Notes under the pieces: generated by a model
Told to the model about the DNA's origin: nothing
The model's input: only the letters and a program-made list of their open reading frames with translations
Databases searched by the model: none
Origin: Brachionus rotundiformis
Taxonomy: Eukaryota; Rotifera; Eurotatoria; Ploima; Brachionidae
NCBI GenBank assembly: GCA_016802295.1
Contig: JAESIW010000090.1
Location: 611,729 to 675,728 of the forward strand
Direction of reading: 5' to 3'
Length of the DNA stretch: 64,000 nt
Translations under genes and position numbers: made by a program
Part shown: positions 47,401 through 59,845 of the stretch, piece after piece
Numbering within the stretch: the first letter of the stretch is position 1
Layout: each line of letters begins with the position of its first letter

Positions 47401-50400
47401 TTGATGCCTGCTCCAAAGAGGCTTCTATCTGCTTGAGCAAATTGATGATTATCTTGTCGTCCAGTTGTGACTCCACATCGGCTTGATAGTATGAAATTAG
47501 GAACTCGAAGACCAACGAGTTTGGATTGAAGTCCAATTTTTTTGTTCTGTTGGTCAAATGGTGGCCTAAAAAAGGCCCCAATAGGTTCATATTGGAATAT
47601 ATATTTGACAAAGCGTTGTCCATATTTGCACTGTCAAACTCGTGCCAAAGCGAGAACAGTCTATCCAAAGCTGATATCACGCTCACTTCTGGACAATACC
47701 AGCTCATATTTTTTAAATAAAAATTTTTCACTAGACTTAATTTTTTCTCTAAATTATCATTAAACTCTTTTATGCACACACTCAATTGTTTCAATTGATC
47801 TTCTTGGTTCAAATTGATGAAATAGCCTTGGTCATTGTCCGAGTATTTGCTCAAGCTGATCAACAAGCTGAGTATTTCGGGCTCTACTTTAACATCATTT
47901 AGACTAAAATACTTCATGAATAGATCCATTTTGTAGTAATTGGTCATTTTGGTGACCATTTTGGACATTATAGGCTCAATAGAAGACACTTGAAGACTGC
48001 TTTTAAGCTCCGACAACAGATCAATGGCCAACATGACCAAATCGAAATCGAAATTTGGTTGACCACAAAAATCATCAAGTGTCTTGATTATTAGATGTGT
48101 AGTAAGTTGGTCATCTTTTTTGCTGGAGACAATGCGCAAATTTTGGTACTCATAGTCGTGGAAGGTCAAGTCTTGCGGCACTCTGAGGCCTGTTAGAGGG
48201 TGAGTTAGGTCATCAATTAAATGTGACAGATAGCTAATGGAAACAAAGCTAACTAAATCTGTACCTGAGTACTGTAAGCTAGTACCGTAAGCTCTTAGTT
48301 CGACTAGGCTTTGATAAAATTGGCTGTAATCTTTTTGACCATATAATTCATTTGGTGGATTAAGCTGTTGGCTATTTTTGAGGGTGTAAAAAGCAAAGTC
48401 CGAATGTGTTGGCTCAATGAAATGTAAAAATCGTTCATGGTCGCTTTCATAATCAGCACAAATGTCACTACGAAAGTTAAGAAAACTTGACTCGACATAT
48501 CTAAGCAGCAAATTGGACGGCTGGTCAAAATGATTCAGAATGTAATCAATCAAAAAAACAAGTCTGCTGACCATTAGAGGTATTTGGTTTTGTTTATCAA
48601 CAATTGTAAGGTTTATGTCCTGCACAATTTGGCTTAATTGAGTTAAAATTTTTAATCTATTCTCTTTGCTTAGATTATGAAATAATAGCAATAGAAAGGA
48701 ACTATAGGACAAAGTTATCTCTTGATTATTGTTTGATTTAATATTTGTAAAAGTGTTGGACAAAAAATTCAACCAAATGTTTAATGCTTGAGTTTGAATG
48801 ATCTTATCTTTATCTTTGAACCGTATTATAAACATTTGAGACAACAATGCCAAGTATCTTTGGCTAATTGGATGTAGATGAGTGGTGCCTGAGAAGAAAT
48901 CCTTTAGACCAAGGTAGTCCATAATCAATTCCTAAACAAATATTAGTTAATAACAATCATTTTAATTTTCTTTAAATAATAAAACAAATAAAATTAATTA
49001 ATCTTTAAATATGCACCCAAATGATAATAATTTTTAAGATCTTAAACTAAATTCGATTAGATTTATTCTAGGACAACCATGTCTTTCCAATTTAGGCATA
49101 GAAAAAATGGTTTTTTTTTAAACAAATTAAATTATTTTTTTTCAATTTATTATCTTTGCTTACTTGTTGTTTTGAATCAATCAGCTTTTTGATTAGTAAA
49201 AACTTGACAAAATTGTAAAATTTAAGAACAATATTTTCTGGCAATGACTTGTTCAGCTCAGTGTCTCTAAGCATAGTGCACAATTCCTGAACATGCTGAT
49301 CGCTGAGAGATAAAGTACCACTATTTTTCATCAATAATTCTTGCATACCAATTATCAATTCATTCAATAAATCGTCATACTAAACAAAAAAATAACAAAT
49401 AAAATAAACCATATTTAATGTACAAGTGAATACAATTACTGCTAATTCGGTGGTAGTTTCAGTCTCTAGGTCAAATGTAGTGTCCAATATTTGTGTAGAA
49501 TTAGACAAATTGATTTCATTCTCATTATCGTTTGACTTGTCTTGATCGTTCGAGTTAACTTGTTCGAAGAACCAGGACCCGATGAGCAAGCAATTGTCAT
49601 CGTCGTCCAAGTTGTTTGTCTGCGTGTTGGTTATATTTGTGTACGTGGTCACCGTGGTAGCCACTGTATCTTCGTCTTCTCCCAGGTTCTCTTCGTCCGT
49701 GCTCGGATCGTCTATGTTTTTTATCTTGTTCAAATCGACCAAATTCGATTCTTTTTCCATATTTTCGTACCTTTTCCTCTTTGTCTGACTTAGTAAAAAG
49801 CTTTTGGAGAATGTATTTCTTAATAGCTTAAACAAATGCTCAAATGTGATTGTCTTCTTTGAATAGAGCAAATGTTTGGATAGGATATAAAAATTTAGGC
49901 TTCTATTCAATTGTGTGTTGGTAAGAAATTTTAAATTTTTGCCAAATTCGCTCGACTCTGGTGCATTAAGCTGAATCAGCTGTTTGTACTTAGCCAATTG
50001 GTTATCTTGATACTCAACTATTCTCTCCAAGTAGAAACAAGTTGGAGCCGAGCTCATTGGTCTGCTTTGTCTGCTTTCCCATTTGGCCAATATGTCACCC
50101 TAAATTAAAATATTTAAAATTTTTGTTTCTCAAAGATAAGTTCTGATTAATGATATTTACGCTTGATTGAATTAAATTCAAGATATTGCTTAGATTGTGC
50201 TCGTCCTGTTTGCCACTTTGCTTAGACTGATTGAGAGCTTGGTCCGCCAGGACAAACTCGGCATGGCACGACTGAAGCATGGCTATTTGAACTGATTGAA
50301 CAAATTCGTCCAATTTTTCCTCACCAAAGCTTACATTTCCACTGTTAAGTTTAACACTAACATCCAACATGTTCATATATTTGTTTATATTTGTCACATC

Positions 50401-51185
50401 ATTTAATAGATTTGATAAACTTTTTAATCAATAGTTTATTAATTTAATTTTTTAAAAGTAATTGACTAGAAATACTTTGCTCTTGCTTGTAGAGCTTCAT
50501 CGTTACTCATCGGTACATGATTGGCACAGTCCAATTGCTTTAAATGGTTCTTGCGGTAGACATTCAAATAGATTAGGTCGCGTTCGAATTCGGACAGCAG
50601 ATTGGCAAATCCATTGCAATGGTGAAAGTGCTTCAAGGCTATTTTGGACAAGAGTTCTCGCGGATTGTCACTACTGCTGTCCAATTGGTTTTCGTAATCA
50701 AAAAAGTCATCTATTAAAAAATCTATTGAAGTTTTTGTGCAACTATGGGTGGTCGATTGGGCTGGCAATGGAATATTTGTTATTGAGTTGACAGATAATT
50801 GTACATCGTTAATACTTGTTAGTAGCTCACATGTGAATAGAGAGTTTAACAAGCTTAAGTATTGAGTCAAGGTAAGCGCTTGGTCCTCTTGATCCAGCTC
50901 CACACTCCGACTCAGTACCAGATTTGTGATTATTAGTCCCAATGATTGGTCAATCTGGCTGCACTCGTCAATGGAGATTATGTTTTTTTGAACATTTTCG
51001 ATGACTTTTAGGCACACAAATGATGTGAGATTGGAAAAAAATTGGATGTTTGTCTTGAAGACTTCGAATTGAATTAAAGCTACTTTGGTGACCAGACCTA
51101 GCAAATCTTTTTTTGACCAAGATTGCTCATGTGTTATTTTGTCTACTATGCTCGACCAATGTGTATCTGATTTAACATCAGACAT
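35416..51185 (-). CDS. UBR4: UBR4/Pushover giant N-recognin E3 ubiquitin ligase
   Basis: Exons 50476-51185, 50161-50419, 49440-50099, 49164-49379, 35552-48931 (with the N gap) and 35416-35489. When the 213-bp sequence repeated on both sides of the gap is counted once, the coding length is 14,796 nt, exactly 4932 codons (human UBR4: about 5180 residues). The UBR box lies near residue 1585 (HWYYCHTCKMVDRIGMCTVC, GSFFCDCGAKEDASC), preceded by long Asp/Glu runs. A zinc-binding block at 40000-40160 (CPRCSASVPAHPGVCNTCGE) follows the gap region. The hemi-RING module begins CCICRDGYKYNPQK (near 36530) and leads to CRDEWENAALQNANTKCNG, the E3 catalytic core in recent structural work. UBR4 binds N-degrons, calmodulin and KCMF1. 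The central exon is far GC-richer than the surroundings. Confidence 0.93.
40734..41023. other. Assembly gap (290 N) with redundant flanks
   Basis: 290 N bases inside the large UBR4 exon. The 213 bp left of it (40521-40733) recur right of it (41024-41236) with a handful of substitutions. Both encode the same UBR4 segment (YSDLVGYFVLKL...NNLEQPV), so the gap separates two overlapping, probably allelic, contig ends rather than missing sequence. Confidence 0.9.
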
Positions 51186-51577
51186 CTCATAAATACAATT
51201 TTCTATATTATTTTAACAAAAAAAAAAAAGAGAAAAATTAGTCATTTAACTAAAATTAAATATTTCAAGCAATTAAAAGATTAATCAAGTTTAGAAATTA
51301 TGATTTTGCTATTTAAAAATTTAGCTTGTTGTTATTGATGATGATGAATTTTGAAATGTGCACATACATTTTGCATGTACATTTTTTATAAATATGAATA
51401 TTCCAAAGAATGATATTTATAAATATGTGGAATAAAGGGGGAGGGGGTATAGCCGAATGAATTGGTACCATTTAGAATAAAGTGTATGCATATGATTTAC
51501 TTGAATTATTTGAAATCTCGGGATAATTTCAAGTCATATGTAAAGAGAATAAATTGCAATTTATTTGCGTTCAAATG

Positions 51578-51793
51578 TTAATCATTTGATTTGAAAGAAT
51601 TAGAGCGCGTATCGTCAAAATTATTTTCTTCAAATCTTTTTAATCCTTTTAAATCCAAATTTTTGTTGATTAACTTCAAGCTCAAATAGGAGGAAACAAT
51701 TTGGTAGATTGATAAGTCCATGGCTATCAGTCCTGGTCTTTCTAAGCCACCACGGTTGCCAAGGAATCGCACCTCAATCTGAACTATGATCAT
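51578..51793 (-). CDS. Short conserved-looking protein of unknown function
   Basis: 71 codons starting MIIVQIEVRFLGNRGGLERP and continuing LIAMDLSIYQIVSSYLSLKL. The first 50 codons use G/C-containing codons much more than the surrounding DNA, as real genes in this window do; the C-terminal 20 residues are polar and probably disordered. No family recognised, no signal peptide or membrane segment. It lies about 390 bp upstream of the UBR4 start on the same strand, so an unseen upstream exon of another gene is an alternative. Confidence 0.45.
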   Translation of the reverse strand: MIIVQIEVRFLGNRGGLERPGLIAMDLSIYQIVSSYLSLKLINKNLDLKGLKRFEENNFDDTRSNSFKSND

Positions 51794-52769
51794 CAGCTGA
51801 CAAACGTTTATCTACGTTTTTTTAATCATTTTTTTCAATAAAATTTAAAATTTATAATGATTTTTTCCATTTTATTTAGTCATACAAATTTATTACATCA
51901 AGTTTTGCTAGAATAATTGTTTAATGAATATTAAAACAAATCCTGTCCATATTTAAAAACACAAAACTTATGATATGCTAAGATAAAACTTGGATTTAAG
52001 CTAAAAATTCACATAAGTACAGTGCTGCTATATGATTATTAGCTTTTTAGATAGATTATTATCTTGAAATATTAAGAATTATAAATCAAATTGTAATTCA
52101 TTTATTTGCATAATTGAAAATCAATAATTGATTAAGTAAAATGAGCTGAGAAGCCGTCTTACTTAAATTCATGAAAATAAAATGCAAAATTATGATAAAT
52201 TCAAAAAAAATTAAACCTATCGTTGATATAATTCCTTTTTTTTTTGTATTAAAATAAGTTTCACCAGTCTTCCTGAAACTATTCAAATTATCATAATCTA
52301 AACATATTTCAAATACTGTAGCACAATTTTAGGAATTAAAAAAATACAAAGATTATTTTAATTATTTTTTTAATAATTTTTATGTAAGCAATAGCACTCA
52401 AAATATTTAATTAGTTTAGTTTGTAATTTTAAACAGGATATCAGGTGAAATTAATATTTCTATTTTAAAATATATATATTGGGTATAAAATTAGGAATTT
52501 TGTTTCCTGTCAAAAATGCGTACATTGTTTTCCATACTCAATTTATATCTCATTTTTCATGACAAAATTTTGAATAATCGTTTTAAAAATCGATATCTCA
52601 CAAATAATCTAATTTAAGTTGAGCTTTTTAATTATATTTTAAAATTTCTATCATTTAAAAAAATATATTGCTGATTTTAGATTTAATTGGAAATCATTGC
52701 ATACTGAAAAAATTATAAATTTTAATTTCAGGTGCTATTTAATCAAAGAATGAAGTGATTAGAACAAAA
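51794..52769. promoter_or_regulatory. Upstream region of the galactosyltransferase gene
   Basis: AT-rich, no gene supported. A clean acceptor-like TAATTTCAG ends at about 52730, with a two-codon upstream ORF at 52750, before the ATG at 52770. This suggests a 5'-UTR intron or a trans-splice acceptor just ahead of the gene. Confidence 0.35.
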
Positions 52770-55700
52770 ATGAAAATAAATTTGTCAAATGAGAGCGGTG
52801 ATGGTAAAAAAAAAGACACCGAATTGCGACCATATTATGATTTTTTGCAACAATCTCTTGAAAATGGGTCCTTTTTGAGCCAGAAACACCAAGGTGATGA
52901 CCAATTTGTGCTAATTAAATACAAAAATTCGCCTGACACTGATTCAGGCATTAATTCTTTACGAGCTAGCCAACTACAAAAACGGCGCGAAATACATTCT
53001 CTTCTATTGTTTATATTTTTTATATTTGTCACCATAATAACATTGTCCCAAATTTTAGTAATGCACAGCTCGACTAACAACTCAAATTTTAATCAAATTA
53101 AGCTAATGCAAGAAGAGTTAAAGCTCATGGATTTGAGTATAGATAGAATGCTTAAGGAAAAGCATGTTTTGCCAATTGAAGTTTGGATAGCGCTCAAAAA
53201 ATACAATGAAAACATAAAATTATTTTCGAGTTATATGGAAAATTTGGATGACACGGTCCTCATGACTTTTAAAAGCATAACCCAATGTAAAAAAATCTTC
53301 AATTCGAGTTTTTATGATAATTTAATTCACAACGAAAAGCTAGATGTGTCTAATTTAACCAAAATACTGAACAAAATCGACCAACAACTTGACCAATATT
53401 CCAATGATACATTTTCTCAATGCCTTAAGCCAGTTCTTTTAAATCTATTTCACATTTTAAATCTCAAATATTCAAATTTACATGAGCAAAACTATAAACA
53501 TTTTGCCAAATTGGACAAAGCCAATCTCATTAACGAAACACTAAAATTTTATACCAACAAGTCGAGTTATTTAAGAGACCATTTTCCAATTCGGAATATG
53601 AATGCTTTGATGGATAGATACCAAAAGAATAAGTTCAGTCAACAAACCAATCTTTCTGTGTGCGATCCTCAGCCTCCAATACTTTGTAAATATAGTCTTA
53701 TTTCAAACAAAAGCTTTTTACTAGTCATTTAATAAAAAAATCTGATAACACATAAAACTTAATAATTGTTTATTAATTAATTAAACTAATGTTTTTCTCT
53801 GAGTTTATTATTTATGATATTTTTATTTTTAGACGGTCGTGTGAAGATAGAAGAAAGGAAAGCTAATAAAGATCTGTTTGAAAAAATGGAAAGAGAGAAT
53901 GCCGAGGTGAAATTTGGTGGTTACTGGTCTCCAAAAAATTGCCAAGCTCGACACAAAGTAAGCATAGAATATTTCTATTATTCATTGGATTTGCTCGCGG
54001 ATAAATAGGATTAAGCCATTGTTTGCACAACTATTATCTTAAATTCAAAAAATCTAATCTTTCCAATAATTATACGAGTAGAATAATATTGAATAAGAAT
54101 TTAATATGGTCTAGATATATTTTTTTCATGGTTAATTTTAACAAAAGAAAAAGCTCATTAGGGCTTTTTTTAATCTTTTATTTTTGACTAAATCATCAAA
54201 AAAAAGTTTGAATAAAAAACTAAAAAATTTTAAAATCTCAAAACCACTCTATGGCAATTTTTTTTTTTTTGGAAATTTTAGAAAAAGTTATTTCACTTTT
54301 TTAATTAACATTAATCATTTTTTATTTAATTAAATAGTACGCATCTCTAGGGTAAACCAAACAACGATGTCTTAAACTTTAGACTTAATCCTGGTCTAGC
54401 CATTTTAACAAATTCAATACGAACCAATCTAATTACCTAATCAAACAATTTTTAATATGCGTTAATTTTAGTTATTATCTAAAATGATTTTTTTTTTCAA
54501 TTACTTCATATAAAAAAAAACCATTGGAAAATTAATTCTATAGTTAAATATTTACTTTAAATAAAGCCTTAAAACACAATGAGAACTATTCAATTGAAAA
54601 TTTTTAAAATTCCGCACATGGTTTGTTTTTCCTTTATTTAGATTAGGTAAGCGCCCTTGATAAATTATCTCTTTTTATAGGTCAAATTTTATACACTGTA
54701 TCCAAATGCATTTAATCTCGCATATATCTTTATTTTCTTACTCTAATGAACCTCCAAAGAGGAAATTTTGCGTACCATTGTTTGATCAGATTTGTTTATA
54801 TTTACTATTCGCAAATACATTTGAATGAATATGAATAGATATTGTATTTCGTAAATGACAAATGACCGACAAACTGAGCTTCAAGTTAATACCATTTTCG
54901 TTTATTCGCAAATTTTACCTATCTATAACTCAAACTTATTTCATTCTCTAGATATGTATAAGTTTTTCTTCTAAATTTTCGATTAAACATGTTTAAATAC
55001 TTCTTGCTGTTGAGTGTGATCGGCTTGGTCCATTTGATGGAAAAGCCTTTGCAGAGGAGAATTTGTTATTTTGCCAATTGGGCCCCATATCGCGAACTAG
55101 AACCACCACTTTATCCGGATAAAATTGATCCGGATATTTGCACCCATATTCACTATGCATTTGCCAAAATTGATCCCAAAACTCTGGACTTAGTGCCAAC
55201 AGAAGAGCACGACATGAATTGGACAGAAAAAACCAAAATGCCGCTATTCATTAGACTTTATAGCTTAAAACGAAGAAATCCATTTCTTAAAATTTTGCTC
55301 GCTGTTGGAGGATGGTCAGCCAAAAGTGATGGTTTCAACATGGCTACTAGAAGTGTGCTCAATCGCTCAAAGTTTATCAACAATACAATCAAGCTTTTAA
55401 GAGAGTGGAATTTTGATGGAATTGATTTAGATTGGGAATTTCCTGGCGAAGAGGACAGAGGAGCTGATAAATTGTCCAAACAGAATTTTAATTATTTAGT
55501 GAATGATTTTCGAGAAGCTGTCAACTATGAAGTGGAGCTTAGTGGAAAAAAAAGATTGATGGTTACATCTGCAGTAGCTGCTGATCCGGCTAAAATCGAT
55601 AATGGCTACATAGTGGACAATTTGTGCCGTCAACTCGACTATGTAATTTATTTGCATAAAACTTACTTATTTTACTAGGTTCTAATTCATTTTTAGATAA

Positions 55701-57999
55701 GTATAATGACCTATGATTACCACGGAACTTGGGACAACGAAACTGGTCTAAATAGTCCATTGTATGGACGTGATACAAAGATTTACGACCAAAACCAATC
55801 CTATTACAATTGGAAAAATGCAAACTTTTCAATTAACTACTGGATATCGCAGGGCTGTCCACCAGAAAAAATCAACTTTGGTTTAGCAGCATATGGTGTG
55901 TATAATCTTTTTTGTTGGCCTTTTTATCTATTCAAATTAATTGTGTTTAGGTCGGTCATTTACTTTAAAAAATGAAACTATAATCAATGTTGGTTCGCCA
56001 ATTCTAAAAGGTGGCATAGCGGGTGCATATACCAAAGAGGAAGGAATCTATTCTTATTTTGAAATATGTGAAAAAATAAAATCAGAAAATTGGAAAAAAC
56101 ATTGGGATGATAAACAACAATCGGTCTATGCCACTCATGGAGATCAATGGGTCGGCTTTGATAACCAAAGAAGTATAGCTTTAAAAGTAAAATGGGCGTT
56201 TACCATGTCTTTAGGAGGCACTATGCTCTGGACACTTGGTACGGTTTCAAAAATCTGATCTTTGAATTTAAGGACCTGAATTTTTCTCTTTAGATTTTGA
56301 TGACTATACTGGTCAATTTTGTGATGAGGGTCCGTTTCCAATAGCAAATGCAATTAGAGCTGTTTTCGAAGAGTTTAATAATTTGAACCAAACTGAAGAT
56401 GAACCAGAACTCTCTGTCCACTCGACTGCCATCTCTACTTCTACTACTACAACTATCGCTACTTCAACAACTGCCATTTTTGTTTCTAAAACAACCCAAA
56501 CTACTAATCATACTTCAATTTCTTTGACCAGTACTAAAAAACCTGCATTTCGAAAGACCTTTCCATTCATAATCAACAATGATGACAATCAGCTAAGTAT
56601 TAGCTACAACTCTCTTTCAAATATTGATCCTGATTCTATAACAATCATATTCAGAAATAATAGCCAAACAAGCTTAAATATGTCAAAAAGTGAAAATTTT
56701 GCTAACCAAAGTGAAAAAAATAGTTTACCAAAATTAACTACTTGTTTTAGTTTAAATTTATTTTTTTCAATTCTATTAGCTAGTTTAAAATAGTATTCTT
56801 ATAAGTTGTAAATTTTTTTTAAATATTAATTTAATTGAAAAAAAAATTAGATTTAATGTATAAATAATTCCTGATACTTTTGTAAAGGTTTACTCTAAAT
56901 AAATTCCAAAAGCGAATCCAATTTTTTAATATCTTAAATTTGAAATTAATTTGATAGGTAGCCATTATAATACCTTACCGTGATCGAATAGATCATCTGT
57001 TCACACTACTCTCGTATCTTCATCCCATTCTACAGCGGCAACAGCTTGACTATAAAGTTTATGTATCCGAACAAGTGAGTTTTCTTATCTTTTTGCCATT
57101 AATGAACTTAAATTGACTCTAAAGATTGGTAATGGTACATTTAACAAAGCGATTGTAATGAATGCTGCGTTTATACACGCTTTCGAACAAGAAAACTACA
57201 ACTGCTACTGTTTTCATGATGTAGATTTGATTCCAGAAGATGACAGAAACATGTATTCTTGTGGTAACTATCCAAAGCATATGTCAATCGGTGTGGATGA
57301 GATGAATTACTTGTAATTTTTAACTTCAATTTTAATTAAAAAAAGATAGCTTGTATGAATTAGCATCTTAAGGATTTTTTTAAGATAGTTTAACTAAAAT
57401 TTTATTTTAAAATTTAGATCAAAAATTAAAATCAATTAAATAATAATTCTTGTCTCTTTTTTTTTATTATTTCAATTATTTAGTATAAAGATTAAATTTA
57501 TAAAATTTAATTTAAGACTACAATACGAAGAGTTAATCGGTGGAGTTTTAATTCTTAAAACTGAGCATGTCCTAGCATCAAATGGCTATTCTAATTTGTA
57601 CTGGGGATGGGGTAAGAATTAATTTTTAAATTTTATTGATTAAGAGAGGGTTTAATTGTGACAAATAAGGGGCCGAAGACGATGATCTTTATTATAGGCT
57701 AAAAGGCTTAGGATACAAAATCGAACGGCCTCCTTTAAAGATAGGCCGCTATACGATGATGAAGCATAAAAAAAGAAAGCCTCAGTTGTGGAGTAAAAGG
57801 CAAGTTGATGTTTATACTTTTGTTTTGTCACAGTTTAATAGCTTTGTTTTTAAGAGCTAAATTGTTGTACTCAAGCGTGAATAGAATGACTTGGGACGGA
57901 GTAAGCAGCGCTAAATTTACTCTTTTAAATGTAACTGAGCAAAGATTCTACACTCATTTGCTAATCGATGTTGGACAACCACCAGAAGGCTTTAATTAG
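52770..57999 (+). CDS. Beta-1,4-galactosyltransferase-family enzyme (host of a nested chitinase gene)
   Basis: Golgi type II glycosyltransferase (GT7). Exons 52770-53685, 53833-53957, 56958-57074, 57125-57312, 57517-57611, 57670-57792 and 57857-57999 give 568 codons with matching phases. One membrane segment lies near residue 75 (SLLLFIFFIFVTIITL), then a stem of about 200 residues, longer than in human B4GALTs. Catalytic blocks: KFGGYWSPKNCQARHK, VAIIIPYRDRIDHLF, CFHDVDLIPEDDR (metal-binding DVD), YWGWGAEDDDLYYRL (WGWGxEDDD) and RMTWDGVSSAKF. The third intron position, between ARHK and VAIIIPYRDR (53958-56957, 3 kb), contains a full chitinase gene on the same strand; all other introns here are 50-205 bp. 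The last splice (57793-57856) is the least certain. Gal versus GalNAc transfer cannot be told. Confidence 0.88.
54989..56793 (+). CDS. GH18 chitinase 1, nested in a galactosyltransferase intron
   Basis: Exons 54989-55642, 55697-55895, 55951-56238 and 56294-56793 give 546 codons. Signal peptide MFKYFLLLSVIGLVHLM; beta-strand blocks RRICYFANWAPYR and LKILLAVGGWS; catalytic DGxDxDxE as FDGIDLDWEFPG with the proton donor at E150; then MTYDYHGTWDNETGLNSPLY, YGRSFTL, DQWVGFDNQRS and WTLDFDDYTGQFC. The catalytic domain is complete. It is followed by a Ser/Thr-rich segment of about 150 residues and a hydrophobic C-terminus (CFSLNLFFSILLASLK), which together suggest a secreted, GPI-anchored enzyme. 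No chitin-binding domain was seen. It shares the phase-1 intron before DFDD with chitinase 2 but differs at other intron sites. It must have its own promoter inside the host intron (53958-54988). Confidence 0.9.
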
Positions 58000-58372
58000 T
58001 TTTTATTCAGACATGATCATTTTATATTTTAAAAATATGTGTTTATAATTTATACATATATATTTATATATATTTATATTTGCTTAATTTGGTCTAATTT
58101 GCTCATAGCGAAAGTTTTTGTTTGAAAATATTAATTAATAAAGAATTTAAATTTTGTTATCAGATTATTCAATTGTTATGGTAAAACATTCTCCCTCCAA
58201 GAACATTTAAAGAAAATAATTAACTAAATAAAAAAAATGTTCCAAATAAATTAATAATTGAAAAATATTTGATTTGACAGCAAGTTATCTTATAAAAATT
58301 GTCTTTCTTTACAAATTTGTTTTGTTTTTTTTAATTAAAAAATTTTGTAGAAAACCACTTTACGCTTGAAAA
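58000..58372. other. Intergenic, nothing recognised
   Basis: AT-rich spacer between the galactosyltransferase and the EF-hand gene; no feature supported. Confidence 0.5.
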
Positions 58373-59662
58373 ATGAATTTGAAAGAAAAAAATTTTCCAC
58401 TTGAATACCAAAATACTGTAAAGCCAGTATTTAGAATAAATTTGGGAAATATGTCTCGCAAAAGTGGTAATAAAACAGTTACCATTAATGAAAATGGTAC
58501 AATATTCTCACCTAATTTAAGAAATGTTACCAGCGAGATGGAAAAAAGAATAATTGAGTCCCATAACCCTTTGCCTATCGATGACAATGTAGAGCTTACA
58601 ATCGATGGTCAAAAAGGTATATGGAGTAATAGATCAGAGAGTGCAAATTGGCAAGGATCAATTCCACTAACAGAATATCGTATTAACAACGATCCAGAAC
58701 CAAATGTCATTAAGAAAAAGCCAGATAATAAGCTTATTTTTAATCAAGATATAAAGGTGAGGTATTTAAATCCGCCAAAACCGCCACAGCCTGGCGATAT
58801 TGTCATAAATGTTGAACCAGATCGTCAAATACCACCAGCACCACCTATAATAATACGACAAAATCCAGCTCCTATTCCTGATTCACCTCCTTTAGTAATT
58901 AGGGAAGCTCCGCCAAAAATTCCTGAGCCAATCAAAAAGAAAGTCATTACAATTCCTGGTAAAGTAATTCCACCTCCAGCAAGAAAAGTTATAATTGAGA
59001 AATTACCGCAAATTCCACGCCGACCACAATCCATCACAATTGAAAGATGGCTACCATTTGAAAAACAAACCAGAAATGTGATTTACAATAGGTCACAAAA
59101 TTCTCAAATTTTACCTGATCCAAAAAATTTAATTATCGATTGGGAATCACCAGATTTTGAAGTTGTTCATCGCTTTAAAAATGAAGGAATTTTTAATACA
59201 GATCCAATTAAATATTCTTCTAAATTTAAAGATGAACTAAAAAAAAATTTGCCACATATTGCTCACCAAATTCCTCTTCCAAGGGGTATAAAGCTAGCTT
59301 CTGAACAGGATAATAATTTACCTGAGCTTGTTGGAGATGTTGAGGCCTTAAGGATGATAGACTTGGACAAAGCTGGTTTAAGCGAATACAAAGAATTTGT
59401 AAGACAGAAATTATCTAACAAATCATTTACAGAATCTGTTGATGAAATTGCTCTTAATTTATTCAAATCAATTGATAAATCAAAAACTGGACTAGTAAAA
59501 GTAAACGATGTCCAACACGTCCTATATGGTTTGAATATGTGTTTTGGTAAAAAGTACAGCAAAGCTGATTTAGAGAAATACTTGAAATCTCTTGACAAAG
59601 ATTTTGATAATAAACTTAACTTCAAAGAGTTTTCTACTGCATACTTTGAGTGTGTTAATTGA
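58373..59662 (+). CDS. Proline-rich alveolin-like protein with two EF-hands
   Basis: Single exon, 429 codons, no signal peptide or membrane segment. Residues 125-250 are built of short repeats alternating prolines with Val/Ile pairs (PPKPPQPGDIVINVEPDRQI, PPAPPIIIRQ, ITIPGKVIPPPARKVIIEKL, SITIERWLPFEKQ). This pattern recalls alveolin/articulin-type cytoskeletal proteins, where charged Val/Ile/Pro repeats form filaments. The C-terminus carries a pair of EF-hands: DKSKTGLVKVND (368-379) and DKDFDNKLNFKE (408-419), the second with a full set of calcium ligands. The combination suggests a calcium-responsive structural protein of the cell cortex or cilia, but that is inference; no characterised homolog is known to me. 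Neighbouring genes give no hint. Confidence 0.75.
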   Translation: MNLKEKNFPLEYQNTVKPVFRINLGNMSRKSGNKTVTINENGTIFSPNLRNVTSEMEKRIIESHNPLPIDDNVELTIDGQKGIWSNRSESANWQGSIPLTEYRINNDPEPNVIKKKPDNKLIFNQDIKVRYLNPPKPPQPGDIVINVEPDRQIPPAPPIIIRQNPAPIPDSPPLVIREAPPKIPEPIKKKVITIPGKVIPPPARKVIIEKLPQIPRRPQSITIERWLPFEKQTRNVIYNRSQNSQILPDPKNLIIDWESPDFEVVHRFKNEGIFNTDPIKYSSKFKDELKKNLPHIAHQIPLPRGIKLASEQDNNLPELVGDVEALRMIDLDKAGLSEYKEFVRQKLSNKSFTESVDEIALNLFKSIDKSKTGLVKVNDVQHVLYGLNMCFGKKYSKADLEKYLKSLDKDFDNKLNFKEFSTAYFECVN

Positions 59663-59845
59663 AATAGCTAATTAAATAAGATTATTAATTTTTTTATTAT
59701 TGAATAAAGCAATGCTTTTAAAATTTATTTTTTCAAACATCTTAAAAATAATTAAAGATTAATAAATTAAAATAACAATAAATGATTTTATTAAATGTTT
59801 AGTAAAGAAGTTTGTTCGCCATTATGATTTTGGAATTGTGTTCTT

